From the NCBI GenBank assembly GCA_949592205.1, contig CATIUR010000012.1:3186501-3250500 (forward strand): a stretch of DNA of 64,000 nt, given 5' to 3'. Within the stretch, counting starts at the first letter, position 1, and each line of letters opens with the position of its first letter. This DNA is from Helichrysum umbraculigerum. Lineage: Eukaryota > Streptophyta > Magnoliopsida > Asterales > Asteraceae. The notes under the pieces were generated by a model that was given only the letters and a program-made list of their open reading frames with translations, did not search any database and was not told the DNA's origin. The translations under genes were made by a program, and so were the position numbers. Positions 9,201 through 22,062 of the stretch are shown piece by piece.

Positions 9201-11205
9201 GAGAGAACTTGTGAAGATAGAAGGGTAGTGGTAGCTTCCAGTTCCGGAACCCTGGACTCAAGAGTATCTGTCATAGGTGGGGTAACAGTAGTGGTAGAAG
9301 GAAAAGAAGAAGGTATCGGCGGTGAAAGATGCTGAGCTACCGCAGTGGCTACGCCAGTAATGCGCCTAGTTGCAGCTCTACTGGATTTAGTTGTCCGATG
9401 TGTTTCAGGACGAACAATCGCAGCCATCGTCTCCGGCAATGCATTTAGACAAATGAAATCAGTCATTGTTACAGAAGTAGCTATCGCAATCTCTTATTTA
9501 TATAGTATCACACACAGTAACTAAACTTATATCTTATACCTCAGTAGGTCCAGATACCAGCTCTGTCACCAGCTGTGACGTCGTCTCTACTTGCAGTCTG
9601 TCTTGAGCAACTGTTGCAGAAACATCTGTCTCGGTTTCTAACTCCTGATTAACAACAAGTTAAAACTATCTAACATATATCAAACTAACCACAACTCGAG
9701 ACATAACCAATAATCAATTGTGAACTAGAAGATCTAGGTCGCTTCCGGTGACAGGTCTGGAGTTGTGAATCCTCCTCATCAGTATCTTCATCAAGCAACT
9801 GATAATCAGGATCTTTCTCCTCAACCGGACGCTTCTCTTTCAAAGCTGGATCCTTGATAAACTAAGACCGGTATCGGATCATACTAGCAGGAGGATCTCG
9901 AGGACTCGGAGTATCATCAGGAATCAGAAGAAGTTGTATCTCCGTCACGTCCACCAGAAGGACCAACATCATGTGCCTTTCCTTGATCTTGCTCACCCTA
10001 AGGTCTTGCAACCTCTGGGTCGGCAACTTCTGTATCATGTATATAATTATATTTAAACTTTATGATTAGCATTAAGCTCTATCATCGAAGTTTCAATATC
10101 ATTATTATTATTAGAGTATAGAAAATACCTGAGAAGGAACTATCTCACGATATTCCTCAATCGCCTGAAGTACTGGATCGGTGGCATCATCATATTGTTC
10201 CAGCACCTCTTGCACAACATGTGCCGCAATATCAGGCACAATATCTTGTCCTTGCTGACCAGCCTGTATAAGGACATCTTCAATTAGCTCCTGTGGCCCC
10301 GGTTGTGGAACCACATCAGCAACAGGCTCAACAGCTGGACCAGCACCAGCAATGTCATCTAACCAACCAGTATTCGGTGGCGCAACATAAAGTGGATCTA
10401 CCAAAAATCCAAAAAGATCTCGAGCCTGAGGCCGCAGATTCTCAGCTCGACGCGTATCATTGATAAAACACGCGTTGTATCCACGTAGCCCAATCATATC
10501 AACAAAAAGCGTAGGCTGTACAGCTGGAAGATCCGGTAGAAAATGTCGGATAATCAACATGCAAAAACGCGGATATAGCATAAAGGTCGACTTGACCTGT
10601 CCTGTAATCTGTCCTCGTAAAGACTCAAACAGATAAGAAGAGAAACTGTATGGTTTATTGTAAACCAGGGACAGTACGCCAGAGATCAATGCATGACTCA
10701 GCTCATCAAAGCCACCATTCTTGGGGGCAAAACAGGTAACGATCACATGCCACAGAAATCTCCATTGGCCGTATACAAAGGCCTTGAGATATTGTTTCCC
10801 TCGCTGAGGGCCAACGTATCCCATCCTGCCCAAAGCTCCCTCAATGAATACCAGAGGAAACTCTGTAGGTTCGTTCTCCTGCTCCTTTGTACATAGATGG
10901 AGTATCTCTCGCAGATCAGCAGCCGAGAATACTACAGGACGACCTCCCACGGTTGCTCGAATCACCAGTGGGTTAATAGAAGCATCATATGCGATTTCTG
11001 TCCAAAAATCGATAAAAATATCCAAAGATAATGGTGGAGATGTCGTAATTGTGAACGCAAACGGTCTAGCTGAGTACTCGTGACGTGCCAGAATATGTGA
11101 ACGTGCAAGAAATGTAAGAATCCCTGCAACTCTGGATGCACCCTTAGCCGTAACATCCAAATTCACAAGTACGTTGTGGGTACTCGCAAACGGTCTAGCT
11201 GCCAT
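9140..11205 (-). pseudogene. Third ORF (envelope-position) of a SIRE-like Copia element
   Basis: A minus-strand frame of 364 codons (11205-10111) is followed by a second frame (9466-9140) with a Pro/Ser/Thr stretch and a short coiled coil ('LESRVPELEATTTLLSSQV'). The first frame has the pattern I recall from proteins encoded after RNase H in SIRE/Maximus-type elements of Asteraceae: a 'FWTEIAYD' segment, 'ALGRMGYVG', 'GQWRFLWHVIVTCFAPKNGG', 'SYLFESLRGQITG' and 'MLYPRFCMLIIRHFLPDLP'. The protein's function is unknown; 'envelope-like' reflects only its position. No signal peptide is obvious. The part between the two frames contains stops. The last residues read into the Copia LTR at 9200, so the ORF is cut by it. 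The upstream pol of this element is not adjacent. Confidence 0.6.
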
Positions 11206-13990
11206 GTCTGTAAAAATCTACACAAATGACGATAAGTTAGCTTAACCGATAAAATATGAATATTATAATTTACTGAACTTAACTGAACTATTGAGTACTC
11301 GTGACTCATTTATCAATTATATTCTTTCAATATATAACGATCATAAAGTAATATGTATTTAACTTGTTAATTATAGTAATCTCAAGTTCAAAACGTATTA
11401 TATGGAAATAACTTGTTAATATTACAAATCTCAAGTCAAAACCATATTAGTTATAGTTGAGAATTTGACCACCGACGTAATATCAGGACACGCCGCATGA
11501 CTACCTTTGAGTCGGAAGACTTTCGACCAAAAAATCTCAACTTAACTTGTAGTGATTGTATTTATCACTTAAAAAATATTTAAAACATATTTACTTATAT
11601 AAACTTAAGTCTAATACGAAATAATTTTAAGTCACGAATAACTTATAACCATAAGGTCGTAAGTCAAAAATGTGAAAACTTATAAACATGTCATAAGTTA
11701 AAAACACACTTTTTTTTAAAAAAAAAAAAAAAAAAATTCAACTCGCAGCCTGCTGAGTTTGCAGCTCAGCTCGCAGAGTTTTCAACTCGCAAAGTCGACG
11801 AGTCAACGTAAATCAAACTCGTAGGCTCCTCAATTCGCAAGATAGAAAAGTCAACACAAGTCAAGTTCGCAAACTTCTCAACTCACAGGGTTGCGAGTCA
11901 ACGAAGTCAACTTCGCAAAGTCGTGTTGCGAACTGAGATGAAGCTCAGTTCGCAGACGCTCATGCGGACTTAAATTCAAATAAAATCGAAAATCCGTAAC
12001 GTTTTAATACAATCCATGGATTTGTATGTGTTCTACATGATTCGTTTAATATATTCTTAGAGTTTTATGAATTTTAATCCACTAAATCTAAGTTAATCGA
12101 ACGAATTGGTAAACCGAGGGTTTCGAAAACAAAAACGATCGATTACTCGTTAAATACGCGGTGAAAACAAGTATATTATACCTCAAAATGTGCGTAATCC
12201 AAAGATGAATATAATGCACGGAGTAAATAATCGTTCTCGTATACGTAAAATCCAAAATCTAAGAAATATATGAATCGGCTCGCTCCGCAACTCGGTTCGG
12301 CTCGCAAGGGTTTGGAAAAGTGAAATGAAGTTTGCAGACACTATTCCCTTTTGTACCCTAGTCTCAATTCGCAAGTTTGACCAATCAACTTCGCAATTTT
12401 GGCCAAAAATGAAAATTGTACACTTAGTATAAATCGAAACCAAAATATTATTCTTAACGAAAAACAATATTATTTCCATCTCATTTGTGTACGTTCATTC
12501 AATTCCGAATGATTAACTACACATTCTAACTTAATTCCAAGGGGTAATAATAGACTAAAAATAAAAGTAAAAATGAAAGTAACCACAAACTGAACATGAT
12601 AAAATGAAACATTGGTATCCAGTACCATTTTATTAATTAACTTTGAAACTAAAAATACTTAAAAAAAAGTTAAAGTACATATTTTTGTAGTATAAGAATT
12701 TATCTGCTAAGAGATCATATTAAGAAGAATAAGCCATTATTTAAGTATGATTGTAAGTCTAAGATGATTGTTAGTATATATACCACATGAAGTTCAAATA
12801 AGTTACAAGTAAGATTACAATTTAGTCTACCACTTATCTACTTACATTTATGAAATTATATCTTAGGTACCTTTATCCACATAGTATAATGTAAGAACTT
12901 ATTATTCACATATGTGAACATTTCTTAGATAGTTCAAAACAATTACCTATATTATGATCCACATAAACAATTTACACACTAATTTCTAAGCAAACTTTTA
13001 TTATTAGTATGACTATTATCTATTGTTTTCTATTTATACGACATACCGAAGAATTTAAGTAAAACACACAACACTGTTTTTAGAGACAAGGGTAGAGGTT
13101 AATTATAACATACACTTGAATTTTAAATTTAGACAAATATCAAACATACTATGAAGATACTAGTGGCCCAGGTATGTACTTAGTACAACAGAGAAACCCT
13201 TAGTATGAACAAAATACATTTAAGACTATTGGCCTAACTAATGGCTTCAGGTCTGTACTCAGTACAACAAAGTCACCAGTAGTTAAGCTAATAACCATAT
13301 TGCTACTATTTGTCGTTTTATGCATTTATAAAAACATAGTATGGTAATACTATCATTCAACAATTAAGACTTATGTCATACGTCATATAATAGTCACAAT
13401 AGATAATACCCATGTAAATTAAGACTTCTTAAATGCTTTAGAAATTGTTATATAAATTGCCATGGGTTACTTTTGGGTTACTTTTGGGTTGGTGAGTTGA
13501 CCCATTTACCCAAACCTTGACCCGACTCCGACCCAAAAATTTAATGGATTGTCGAGTATCGGGTTGACAAGTTGCGATACATTTATAAACGTTATATGTC
13601 GGCATAATGATAAGTAATGATATCCATTACCCCGAATTTGGTGGGAAATGAGTGATTACCCACTAATGGGTAATGGAGCACTGCATTATAGAATAACAAG
13701 CACCATCATTCATTACATTTCCCATTTCTAACCCCCTAATACCCTCAACCAAGCACCCCCTTAGTGTAACTTAAATGAATCTACTAACACATCAGACTTA
13801 GGACTTAAGTTTATTATTATTAAACTTATTCTCCTAATGTACTATCATTTCCCTTAGTATTGCAGACAAACATAAAACTTTTGTTTTTGTGGTTTTATAA
13901 GGCGGCGATTCCCCTCAGGTAACAAGCAAATGAATGCCATATGCCTACCTTTTTTTTTAATAAAAATACACACTACTAACTATTACAATT
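11206..13990. other. Gene-free stretch with repeat remnants
   Basis: A T/A homopolymer stretch lies at about 11709-11736. From 11740 to 12370 the text is dense in CTCGCAA/TTCGCAG-type motifs like those in the Copia leader at 19020-19220, suggesting a diverged relative. From 12480 to 13430 it is AT-rich without recognisable content. At 13640-13765 there is a loose inverted repeat (GGGAAATG against CATTTCCC) and an end 'aagcaccccctta' that could be an old MITE; I am unsure. Confidence 0.4.
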
Positions 13991-14015
13991 ACACAAAATA
14001 TCCCTGGAAAACTAG

Positions 14016-15806
14016 TTACTCTGCATTCTTCATCCCATTCAATTGAACTAACGTCTCGAACCGTGCCCTATCAAAATCCTTGGTGTAGAGGTCTATTAAG
14101 TTATCCGCAGTTGGAACCTTAACTAACCGTATCAACTTCTTCTCAGCACAGTCACGAATGAAATGATGTCGAATATCAATGTGTTTGGTCTTACTGTGCT
14201 TGACTGGATTGTTGGTGATGGACATCGTTGATTCATTGTTGATCATCATAGGAGTGTTCGTGAAATTTAATCTATAGTCTCGCAGTTGCTGTTGTATCCA
14301 TAGTATTTGAGAACAACAGCTGCTAGCTGCAACATACTCAGCTTCACATATAGAAATGACGACTGAGGTTTGCTTCTTGCACTGCCAAAACACCAATCTT
14401 CCTCCTAAGAATTGACATCCACCAGTTGATGACTTTCGATTTTGGTTGCATCCTCCATAATCAGAATCAGTGTAAGCAACAAGATCTAAGTCTCCATCAG
14501 ATGGATACCAAAGTCCCAGCTTCGGCTTCCCCTTTAGGTAACGAAAGATCCGCTTGACTGCTTGCATGTAAGACTCTTTAGGAGTGGCCTGATATCTTGC
14601 ACACACACAGACGGCGAACATTATATCAGGTCTCGATGCAGTTAGATACATTAGTGGTCCAATCATGGCCCTATAAAGAGTAGGATCCACTTCTTTATCA
14701 CTCGATGTATCGGGACCAAGTCCATGAGCTTCTGGAATAGGAGTTTTGTAAACACGGGTTTCATCCATCTTGAAACGTTCTACTAACTCGTTTGTATACT
14801 TGGATTGATGAATGAAAAAACCATCTTCTTTTTTATCAACTTGTAATCCTAAGAAGAAAGTTAGTTCTCCCATAGCAGACATCTCAAACCTTTTCTTCAT
14901 AACTTGTTCAAACTCATTGCACATCTTTTCGTCAGATGACCCAAAGATGATATCATCAACATATACTTGAACAAGTATAAAGTCCTCCTTCTTCCATTTC
15001 ACAAAAAGTGTACCATCAATCGTTCCTCTTGTAAAACCATTCTCAAGAAGATAAGTTGATAGTGTTTCATACCATGCCCGAGGTGCTTGATGTAATCCAT
15101 AGAGAGCCTTATCTAAACAATATACTCTATCAGAATAACTTGTATCACTGAACCCTGGCGGTTGAGAAACATACACCAATTCCTTGACTTTGCCATACAG
15201 AAAGACACTTTTAACATCCAGCTGATAAACTTTCATACCTTTAGATACTGCAAATGCTAAGAATAACCTAATTGCTTCAAGCCGAGCCACTGGTGCAAAC
15301 ACTTCATTGTAGTCAATCCCTTCTTGTTGATTGATACCTTGAACAACTAGACGAGCTTTATTGCGAGTCACAATACCTCGATCGTCTCTCTTGCACTTAA
15401 ACACCCATCTAGTTCCAATTGGGTATTCACCAGGTGAAAGATCAACTAACTCCCAAACTTGTAGTTTCTTGAATTGAGCTAGTTCTTCTTGCATGGCTTC
15501 TACCCATGCATCATCCTTCAAAGCCATTTGTATATTTTTAGGCTCTACTTGTGATATAAAGCATGAATATAGACATTGATTTGTGATCCCTGTCTCTTTC
15601 TTTGCAACATACAAGCTGGTGTACTCAGATGTACTAGCCCTGGTTTGAACAGGATCATTCAAATTACTAATGATATTTTCAGCTGGATGATTTTTACTAG
15701 TTCGTGTTGACGAAATCGGATCAACCGGTATATCATCCTCTAGATTAGTGCCAATTTCCTCATCAGTACTATATTCCTCCTGATGTGTCTTCCAATGGTG
15801 GTACAC
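14016..15806 (-). pseudogene. Copia reverse transcriptase and RNase H
   Basis: This 596-codon minus-strand frame contains the whole Copia RT followed by RNase H. Motifs in order are 'IGTRWVFKCKRDDRG', 'EVFAPVARLEAIR', 'KVYQLDVKSVFLYG' with the first catalytic Asp, 'KALYGLHQAPRAWYE', the 'YVDDIIFG' catalytic box, 'FFLGLQV', 'MIGPLMYLTASRPDI' and, in RNase H, 'AYTDSDYGGC' and 'EAEYVAAS'. The C-terminus 'KHIDIRHHFIRDCAEKK' is standard for the family. All catalytic acids I can see are kept; an unusual Val replaces Ala in 'KSAFLYG'. Length is normal for this part of Pol. It is a pseudogene because the reading frame differs from that of integrase upstream, with a shift near 15790. Confidence 0.92.
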
Positions 15807-17115
15807 CTTCTCTAGAAAGGTTCATATTATCAGTAGATATTCTTAACTGTCTCAAGGGAGTAAGGATTTCATCCACTATCCTTTGTGCCAGCTCATCATC
15901 ATCTTGAGATATTTCCTTTGAGGGTCGTTTTGAGGCACTAGTTGATGCTCCATTAGGATCAGTAGTTCTGATTCTTGAAATTGGAACATTCGATGTTGGA
16001 GTGTGGCCAGTTTCCGCATCTCCATACAATAAATGTTCAGGAATTTCCGAATTTTAAACAAAGTCACTAAGAGGGACTTTCAATGACTGAAAAAGATCTT
16101 AATATGCAAATTGCCAATCTAATCCCTTATGTGAGTCATGTGTGTAGCTCGTAACCTCAATGTTATAAACAGTTTCCAGACGTCCAGTGACTTTATTGAA
16201 GACACGCTTGTTTGGTGAATTAGGAACATAACCTAGGAAGTATCCTTCGTCAGCCTTTTCACCAAATTTCGGTTGATTATTAGTCTTCAGTAGAGTGCAT
16301 GAAACTCCAAAGGGTTCAAATCCCTTCAACTTAGGTTTCTTATTGTTTAAAAGTTCATAACATGTCTTGTTATGATTTTTAACCGTAAGAACCCTATTTA
16401 GAACATGACATGCCGTATTCACTGCTTCTGCCCAAAAGATGACCGAAAGCTTTGAATCTGCAAGCATTGTTCTTGCTGCTTCAATCAACGTTGTATTTTT
16501 CCTTTCAACTACACCATTATGTTGAGGTTTATAAGGTGCACTGAATTGATGTTGAATTCCTTTGCTTAAGCAATAGACATTGAACGTTGAATTCTTGAAC
16601 TCTGTTCCGTTGTCACTACGAATACGCTTAACTCGTGTTCTATAAGTATTCTCTACTAGATCTAAGAACTCCATAAGTAATCTTGGAGTTTCATCCTTAT
16701 ATCCCAAAAAGAATACCCAAGAGAATCTAGAGTAATCATCGGTAACAACTAAACAATACCATTTGCCACCTACGCTTCTCTTGCTTATTGGGCCAAAGAG
16801 ATCCATATGTTGCAATTCAAATGGCGAGGAGATAGAGTTTTCAGTTTTAGACCTGTGTGGCTTCTTATGCTGCTTTCCTTTCATGCAAGGAACACACTTG
16901 TCTTCAAACTCGAAACGCTTTTGTCGAACACCCAGAACTAAACCATTTTTGGTTATATAATTCATCTTACGAAAGTTCAAGTGTGCCATCCTCCTATGCC
17001 ATAATAATGAGTCTGCTTCAGAAGCTTTGGATAATAAGCATGTAGACGCCATTGAAGAGATAGGAACACCCATGTTTATGGCATAGATGTCCTTCTTCCT
17101 TGGAGCCCTCATCAA
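15769..17115 (-). pseudogene. Copia integrase and linker
   Basis: The minus-strand frame from 17115 encodes the zinc-binding HHCC domain ('WHRRMAHLNF' to 'CVPCMKGKQ') and the catalytic core with 'HMDLFGP' (Asp), 'RSDNGTEF' (Asp) and 'GVVERKN' (Glu), so the DDE triad is present. A typical 'PFGVSCTLL' C-terminal segment follows. A TAA after 'LDWQFAY' (about 16099) and a second stop near 16055 interrupt the acidic linker, which then continues in the same frame to 15769 before the shift into RT. It belongs to the same polyprotein as the RT downstream. Confidence 0.92.
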
Positions 17116-17132
17116 TATCCATTTACAGGGAA

Positions 17133-17972
17133 TTACAAACCCGGCTTCAGGACTAAGGCCTCTGTCTCATTGAAGTGTACAGGATGAGCATCACAGACTT
17201 GGGAAACACTCACTAGGTTATGAGTTAGTTGTTCAACATAATTCACATCCTCAAGAGTCAAAGTTCTGTTAGAAACTTTTCCTTTCCCAGTTGTTACTCC
17301 ACCCTTTTCACCAGCGAAATTGACTCGCTGCTTCAATCCTCCTTTGAAGTCCTTTAGTAGACTTCTATCTCCTGTCATGTGCCTTGAGCATCCACTGTGT
17401 ACATACCACCAGCTATCGACGTTCACAGCCTGCTCCCTCTTTTTATCACTATTGATATCAGCCATTTGAGCAACAAAGTCATCTGGACTCAAATGCTCCG
17501 TTAAATCCTTGTGCAGAACATCTTCTTCAATAGCCTTCTCTTGAGTGTTTGGTACTTTGATTTGAAAATCTTCAGCAGTAGGCATATAAGATATCGACTC
17601 AGCAATCTTCTCTTGTTCTTCAATTTCAGCCATAAGTGCTTCTTCAGATAAAGCACTCTAGTTATATGCACCATCCAATTGTTGAACTACTAAAGCTTTG
17701 GAAGCTAAAGGCTTTCCCCATCTTTGGTTGTTTCCATTACTTATGTTTTGATCAGCTTTTGGCCTTTGACATTCCCTAGCAAAATGTCCATAACCTTGAC
17801 AGTTAAAACACTTCACCTTGGCCTTATCAAATCTAACTTTGCTACCAACCAGCTTTCTACCAGTACGCTTCAAGAAATTCTTAACTCTCCTTGACACCAT
17901 TGAAAGTTGCCACTTGAGATCCATTTCTTCCAAGTCATTAGGGTCAACTTGATCATAATCCTCACCAAACAT
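17133..17972 (-). pseudogene. Copia Gag zinc knuckle and protease
   Basis: The minus-strand frame 17972-17658 holds a CCHC knuckle, 'CFNCQGYGHFAREC', that is canonical for Gag nucleocapsid. After a stop, 17633-17133 in the same frame contains the aspartic protease. The usual WYVDSG catalytic motif reads 'WWYVHSGCSRHMTGD', so the catalytic Asp is replaced by His (CAC, about 17390-17392), which should abolish activity. The frame then shifts into integrase near 17125. Confidence 0.88.
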
Positions 17973-18919
17973 TGCAGGATCATTGATCTTTCCCTGAATA
18001 TAGTTTCATACGAAGCAACAAACGAATCAAGAACAGATAATTGATGTTCAGCGGATTTCACACTCATGGGCATCTTATGATGCTCTTGAGTAGACTTCCC
18101 AGTAGATGAAGTTTTGCTTTGTTTCTCACTTCCAGCTGAAGCTGAAGCTATATAACATAAATCCTCAGAGATAAGTTCACCATTGTTTTCAGTATCACCA
18201 ACCAACAATGCAGTAGTAGAACTTGTAGAAGCATCCGAGGGACTAGTCTTACCAAAGTATATCCTAGGATCTTGAACCTGATCATTATCCGATTCCCTCG
18301 TTTTCTTAGTAAAATCGTAACATCTGAGTTTATCTATAGCATCTTCTAGAGTCATAGCAGCATAACGTTTCTCATTATCTCTGATCATGACTCCATACAT
18401 TTCCCATCTTTGTGGTAAACCCTCAAGAAATTTGTTAGTTGTATCCCTAGTAGTTACCACAATTTTATGGTTATCCAGTTCGCTCAGCAGATGGTAGAAT
18501 CTTGTGGTATATGCATCAAGATCTTCTCCTTTAAAGGCTTTAAAGACTACAAACTGTTTCTTAAAAAGATCCTTTTTGCCCTCTTTAACCTGGGGACTCC
18601 CATCACATCTTTTCTCAAGAGCTACCCAGAACTCTCTAGCAGTATGAAAAGATTTGAAGATGTAATTGACTTCCCTTGGAAGACATATTTTGATGCAAGA
18701 ATGAGCTCTATTTTCAACTTCATAGCTCTTCTTTTGTTCCTCATTCATACGAATATAGGGAATTACCACTTGTTTATTTTCAACAGTAGTGGTAAGTGCA
18801 ACATACCCAGTAGTTATGCACTCCCATATCATTAAGTCATGTAAACGACAGTAGGTTTCAAATCTATCTCTCCACCCACCCATAATAGTCATCCAGAGTG
18901 AGCAACTTGGGTGGAACAT
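17973..18919 (-). pseudogene. Copia Gag, N-terminal part
   Basis: The minus-strand frame from 18919 encodes a Gag of the UBN2 type: 'SYEVENRAHSCIKICLPRE', 'FHTAREFWVALEKRC', and 'EDLDAYTTRFYHLLSELDNH' lie in the expected order. The frame moves before the zinc knuckle, near 17975, and extends past 18919 towards 18972 without a better start. The likely native start is the ATG in the slightly earlier segment before 18960, but I cannot fix it. It is preceded by a leader rich in TTGCGAACT motifs and by the PBS at 19431-19442. Confidence 0.85.
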
Positions 18920-18972
18920 TGGCTTTTCCTACCTCATGGTCCATTTCAATCATACGGCTAAGATTAGACATC

Positions 18973-19430
18973 TTAAAATTGTTTAAAAATCACAAAAACG
19001 GAAAAATTAGCCTATATTGCGTACTCAGCAAATCTCAGTTCGCAAAACCCAAATCAGTTCGCAAACTCGGTTCACCTCGCAAATCTCAGTTCGTAAAGAC
19101 AACTCAGTTCGCACAGTCACTTTAGTTCGCAACTCCACTCAGATCACAATCTCAGTTCAGTTCGCAAGTTTAGTTCAGTTCGCAATGTCTAAACTCGGCT
19201 CGCAAAAGACGCTGTAACCTAATCTCAGTTCGCAACTACGGCTGTAAACCCCAAAAACGAAAATTCTAAGTTCTTTTACGATTAAGCCCGTAGATTTCGA
19301 CCGTAAATAATCCTAAAAATGTTCAGAGATGATTTTTGATTGTAAAAATGCAAGAATGCACGTTAAAACAATCCTAAATCAATCGTTACTTATCACAATA
19401 ACCTCGAACCTACACGTATTTAGCCCGAAA
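18973..19430 (-). mobile_element. Copia leader with reiterated TTGCGAACT motif
   Basis: Between the PBS and Gag, the plus strand repeats AGTTCGCAA-like 9-mers about eleven times from 19025 to 19230, irregularly spaced, with more in the LTR at 19684-19830. They are direct repeats, not palindromes, and cause spurious small frames. Confidence 0.7.
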
Positions 19431-19442
19431 GCTCTAATACCA
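19431..19442 (-). other. Primer-binding site of the second Copia element
   Basis: The minus strand reads TGGTATTAGAGC, one mismatch from the usual tRNA-Met site, two bases after the LTR end CTTACA. Confidence 0.7.
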
Positions 19443-19444
19443 AT

Positions 19445-19966
19445 TGTAAGTCCCTAGTTCTATGGATCGATAACGAGGTTATCTATAGATATTAAGGCGC
19501 GGAATTCCTTAATACTAGTTATAAGATTATAACGAATACTAACGAGCTTTGTTTTGATTATCAATAACATTAATCAATCAAAACCTAGCTTATAGTCGAA
19601 AATTCTCTTAGAAAATCGCAAGGGTTAAGTTTGCTGAAGTAATTTCGTAGATTGTAAATTCTTAGGTTTTTCCTAACCAAAAATATCATATATACTCGAC
19701 TAAGTTCGCAGGTCTGGGCTCTGCGGACTGAGTCACTTCGCAGCCCACTGGCCCAGCGAGACCAGTTCAGTTCGCTAGCCACCTTGCGAACTCAGTTCGG
19801 TTTGCGTAGCCTATTTAGTTCGCAGTCTATATTTTGTCTAACACTTTAATATATTAAACAAATATTACCACAAACTAATAACAAAATATGATCAATGTAC
19901 AAAACTTGATTACAATTAAAATACTATTACAAGTTAGATTTGTTGTCACACACATATGTCCCAACA
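19445..19966 (-). mobile_element. 5' LTR of the second Copia element
   Basis: On the minus strand it begins TGTTGGGACATATG (19966) and ends ACTAGGGACTTACA (19445), followed by the PBS. The length, 522 bp, is normal for Copia. I find no 3' copy downstream of RNase H, so the 3' end of this element is lost and the boundary rests on the TG...CA ends and the PBS only. Confidence 0.65.
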
Positions 19967-20220
19967 CTATCCTTAGTCTAGCTCATTTGAGCTTACGAGT
20001 TCATTAGTGACCCATTTGGGTACTTTTTGACCCGTTTAATAAACTAACATCATATTGACCAAAACATTACCCAAGTCCACACATGTTTGACCAATACCAC
20101 ATAGTTGACTATAGGTCAACTCCCAAAATCAACCAACCACTCAAAAGCAACACTTCAACATAATTCATCAATTTTAACAAAAACAACACTATTCATATTC
20201 ATTTTAACTTCTTAAAAGTT
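19967..20220. other. Short unassigned stretch
   Basis: AT-rich sequence with 'tttgacccgttt' phrases between the Copia LTR and the truncated family A element. I see no gene or clear repeat boundary. Confidence 0.4.
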
Positions 20221-22008
20221 ATGCGCGTCCCAAGTTGGTCAAGAAACTCCCCAGATAACTATTAATGTTATGAAGCTGAGGGCGGTAAATGAGAGGAGAA
20301 TTTGAAGATCTTGATCCTCTGTTTTCATGAAGAACGGTTCAGCTTCGGACATATCGATCTGGTGCATAGTGCTTCCTATCCATACTTAGCGGAGAATCGT
20401 TCCATCTTGTAAGTGGAGATTCTTATTGGTGAATCTCACACTTTAGTATTTAAGATTTGGAGACGATTCTTGCTAAGTGAGTGTAGTGTGGGTTGAAATC
20501 CCACACTTAGATCTTTAAAGTGTAAGCACGTGCGGGTTTCGAAAGAAGATAGACCACACTCCTTCTAGAGATGTGTGTGGGCTCCACGGTCTGCACGTGT
20601 GTAAGCTTTGTTTGTCTGCCATTGACCTAACGGCTCTTCCTTTGATGCACTTCATCTCTTGGATCTTCTCAGCCATTCATCATCCTCTCAAATCACCAAC
20701 TTCTCTTGAAAATAATGAAGACAAAAAAGATAGATTGTAGAAAACAATGTGAAGTGATGTCATCCCCCGGACACAAGCAGAATCAACCCAGAAACATCAA
20801 ATGTTGGATAGATGGACGAGGATCCTAATTGTCAAGAGCCGCTACTGTAACTCAACTGCTCCTAATGATTTGAAAGTGCCGAATCTGATGACCATAAATC
20901 TTTGTTGCCCGAGATCTTTTCTGACAAACTGATGTAATGAATCCGATGTTGTTCTTTATCAGTAGAGATCTCCAGTTTCCAATTTAATCCCGTATCTATT
21001 CCTTTGTTTGAATGATCCCTGATGGTGATGGTTGTACATGCGAAGGGGTGGATGGATGGGTGAATGTGGGTGGATATGGTGATGGTAGATGGTAGTGATG
21101 GTTTCGGGTTTCATTATGTGGTAAGGTATAGCTATTGGATTTGGAGTGTATGGGTACAAGTGGTGAGTATTAAGCTGATCAACTTGATGAACTAGTCATC
21201 GACAACTAGAAATCATCTACATGTTTGGAAGTGTCATCTCTTCTCACCTGCAAAGCAATGCTCCAAAGATTTCCAAATTTAATGAACTAGAAGCTCCCCT
21301 TGTTGTCTTTCCATTATTCTCAAAGATTCTTTATCCATAGGCGTTAGTCCCGACTTGTTAGGCGTTTGTACAGGTAGACTAAACAAACGTAATCTAAGTG
21401 AGTACTTTGAAGATGAAACAAACTAGTGTATGACTTTAAGTCTAATCTAACACTAATAGTGTTAGTTGCCTATAATTTCACTGCAGCACAAACAACATAT
21501 ACGGAAATACTAGCATAAGTAATTTAAATCAGGCAACCAAATATAAATATTTCCAAAGCACACATTTTTAAACGAGTTCGAGCATAATACACATATTAAC
21601 ATACAAATCAGGTTTTCAGATAAATCATTTAAAGATCTTATATGTATGTTCACATAAACATATGTAAGTACCTCCAATGCTCGAAATATGTGAATGGGTG
21701 GTATAAGATAAGTAAGGTTCCTAATTCTTATTCAAGTAGGTTTCCATGTTTGTGAGTAAAAGGATACTAAGAACTTGAGAATTTAGATAATGGTGAAAAA
21801 TAGATGTTGCAATAAAGTTCAAACAAGCGAGAGTAAGAAGTTTTAAGGATTTGACAAAAATTTGACTTTCAAAGAAGTAATTTTGCAAACCATCCTTTTT
21901 GTTCATAAAAATAAAGAAAACTTGGAACATTCATTGTAGGGTTTCATTTTCTACTTATTGGGTTAGCTAATATTACGCCTACTACTATTATCAAAGCTAC
22001 ATTAGACA

Positions 22009-22032
22009 CGGGTTGCCTCCCGAGAAGCGCTT
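22009..22032 (-). other. Conserved AAGCGCTT + CGGG/CCCG hairpin
   Basis: The minus strand has the palindrome AAGCGCTT and then CGGGAGGCAACCCG, a 4-bp stem with a 6-nt loop, shortly after the ORF stop. The same element follows the ORF in the plus copy (33847-33870) and, slightly altered, in family B (51636-51658). Confidence 0.8.
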
Positions 22033-22062
22033 GTTTTTGTTCGAGTCTCTAGTTTGACTCTA

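Noticed and set aside
13640..13765. A defined MITE
   Set aside because: The inverted match is short and imperfect and no target duplication could be found, so it is only mentioned under the gene-free stretch.
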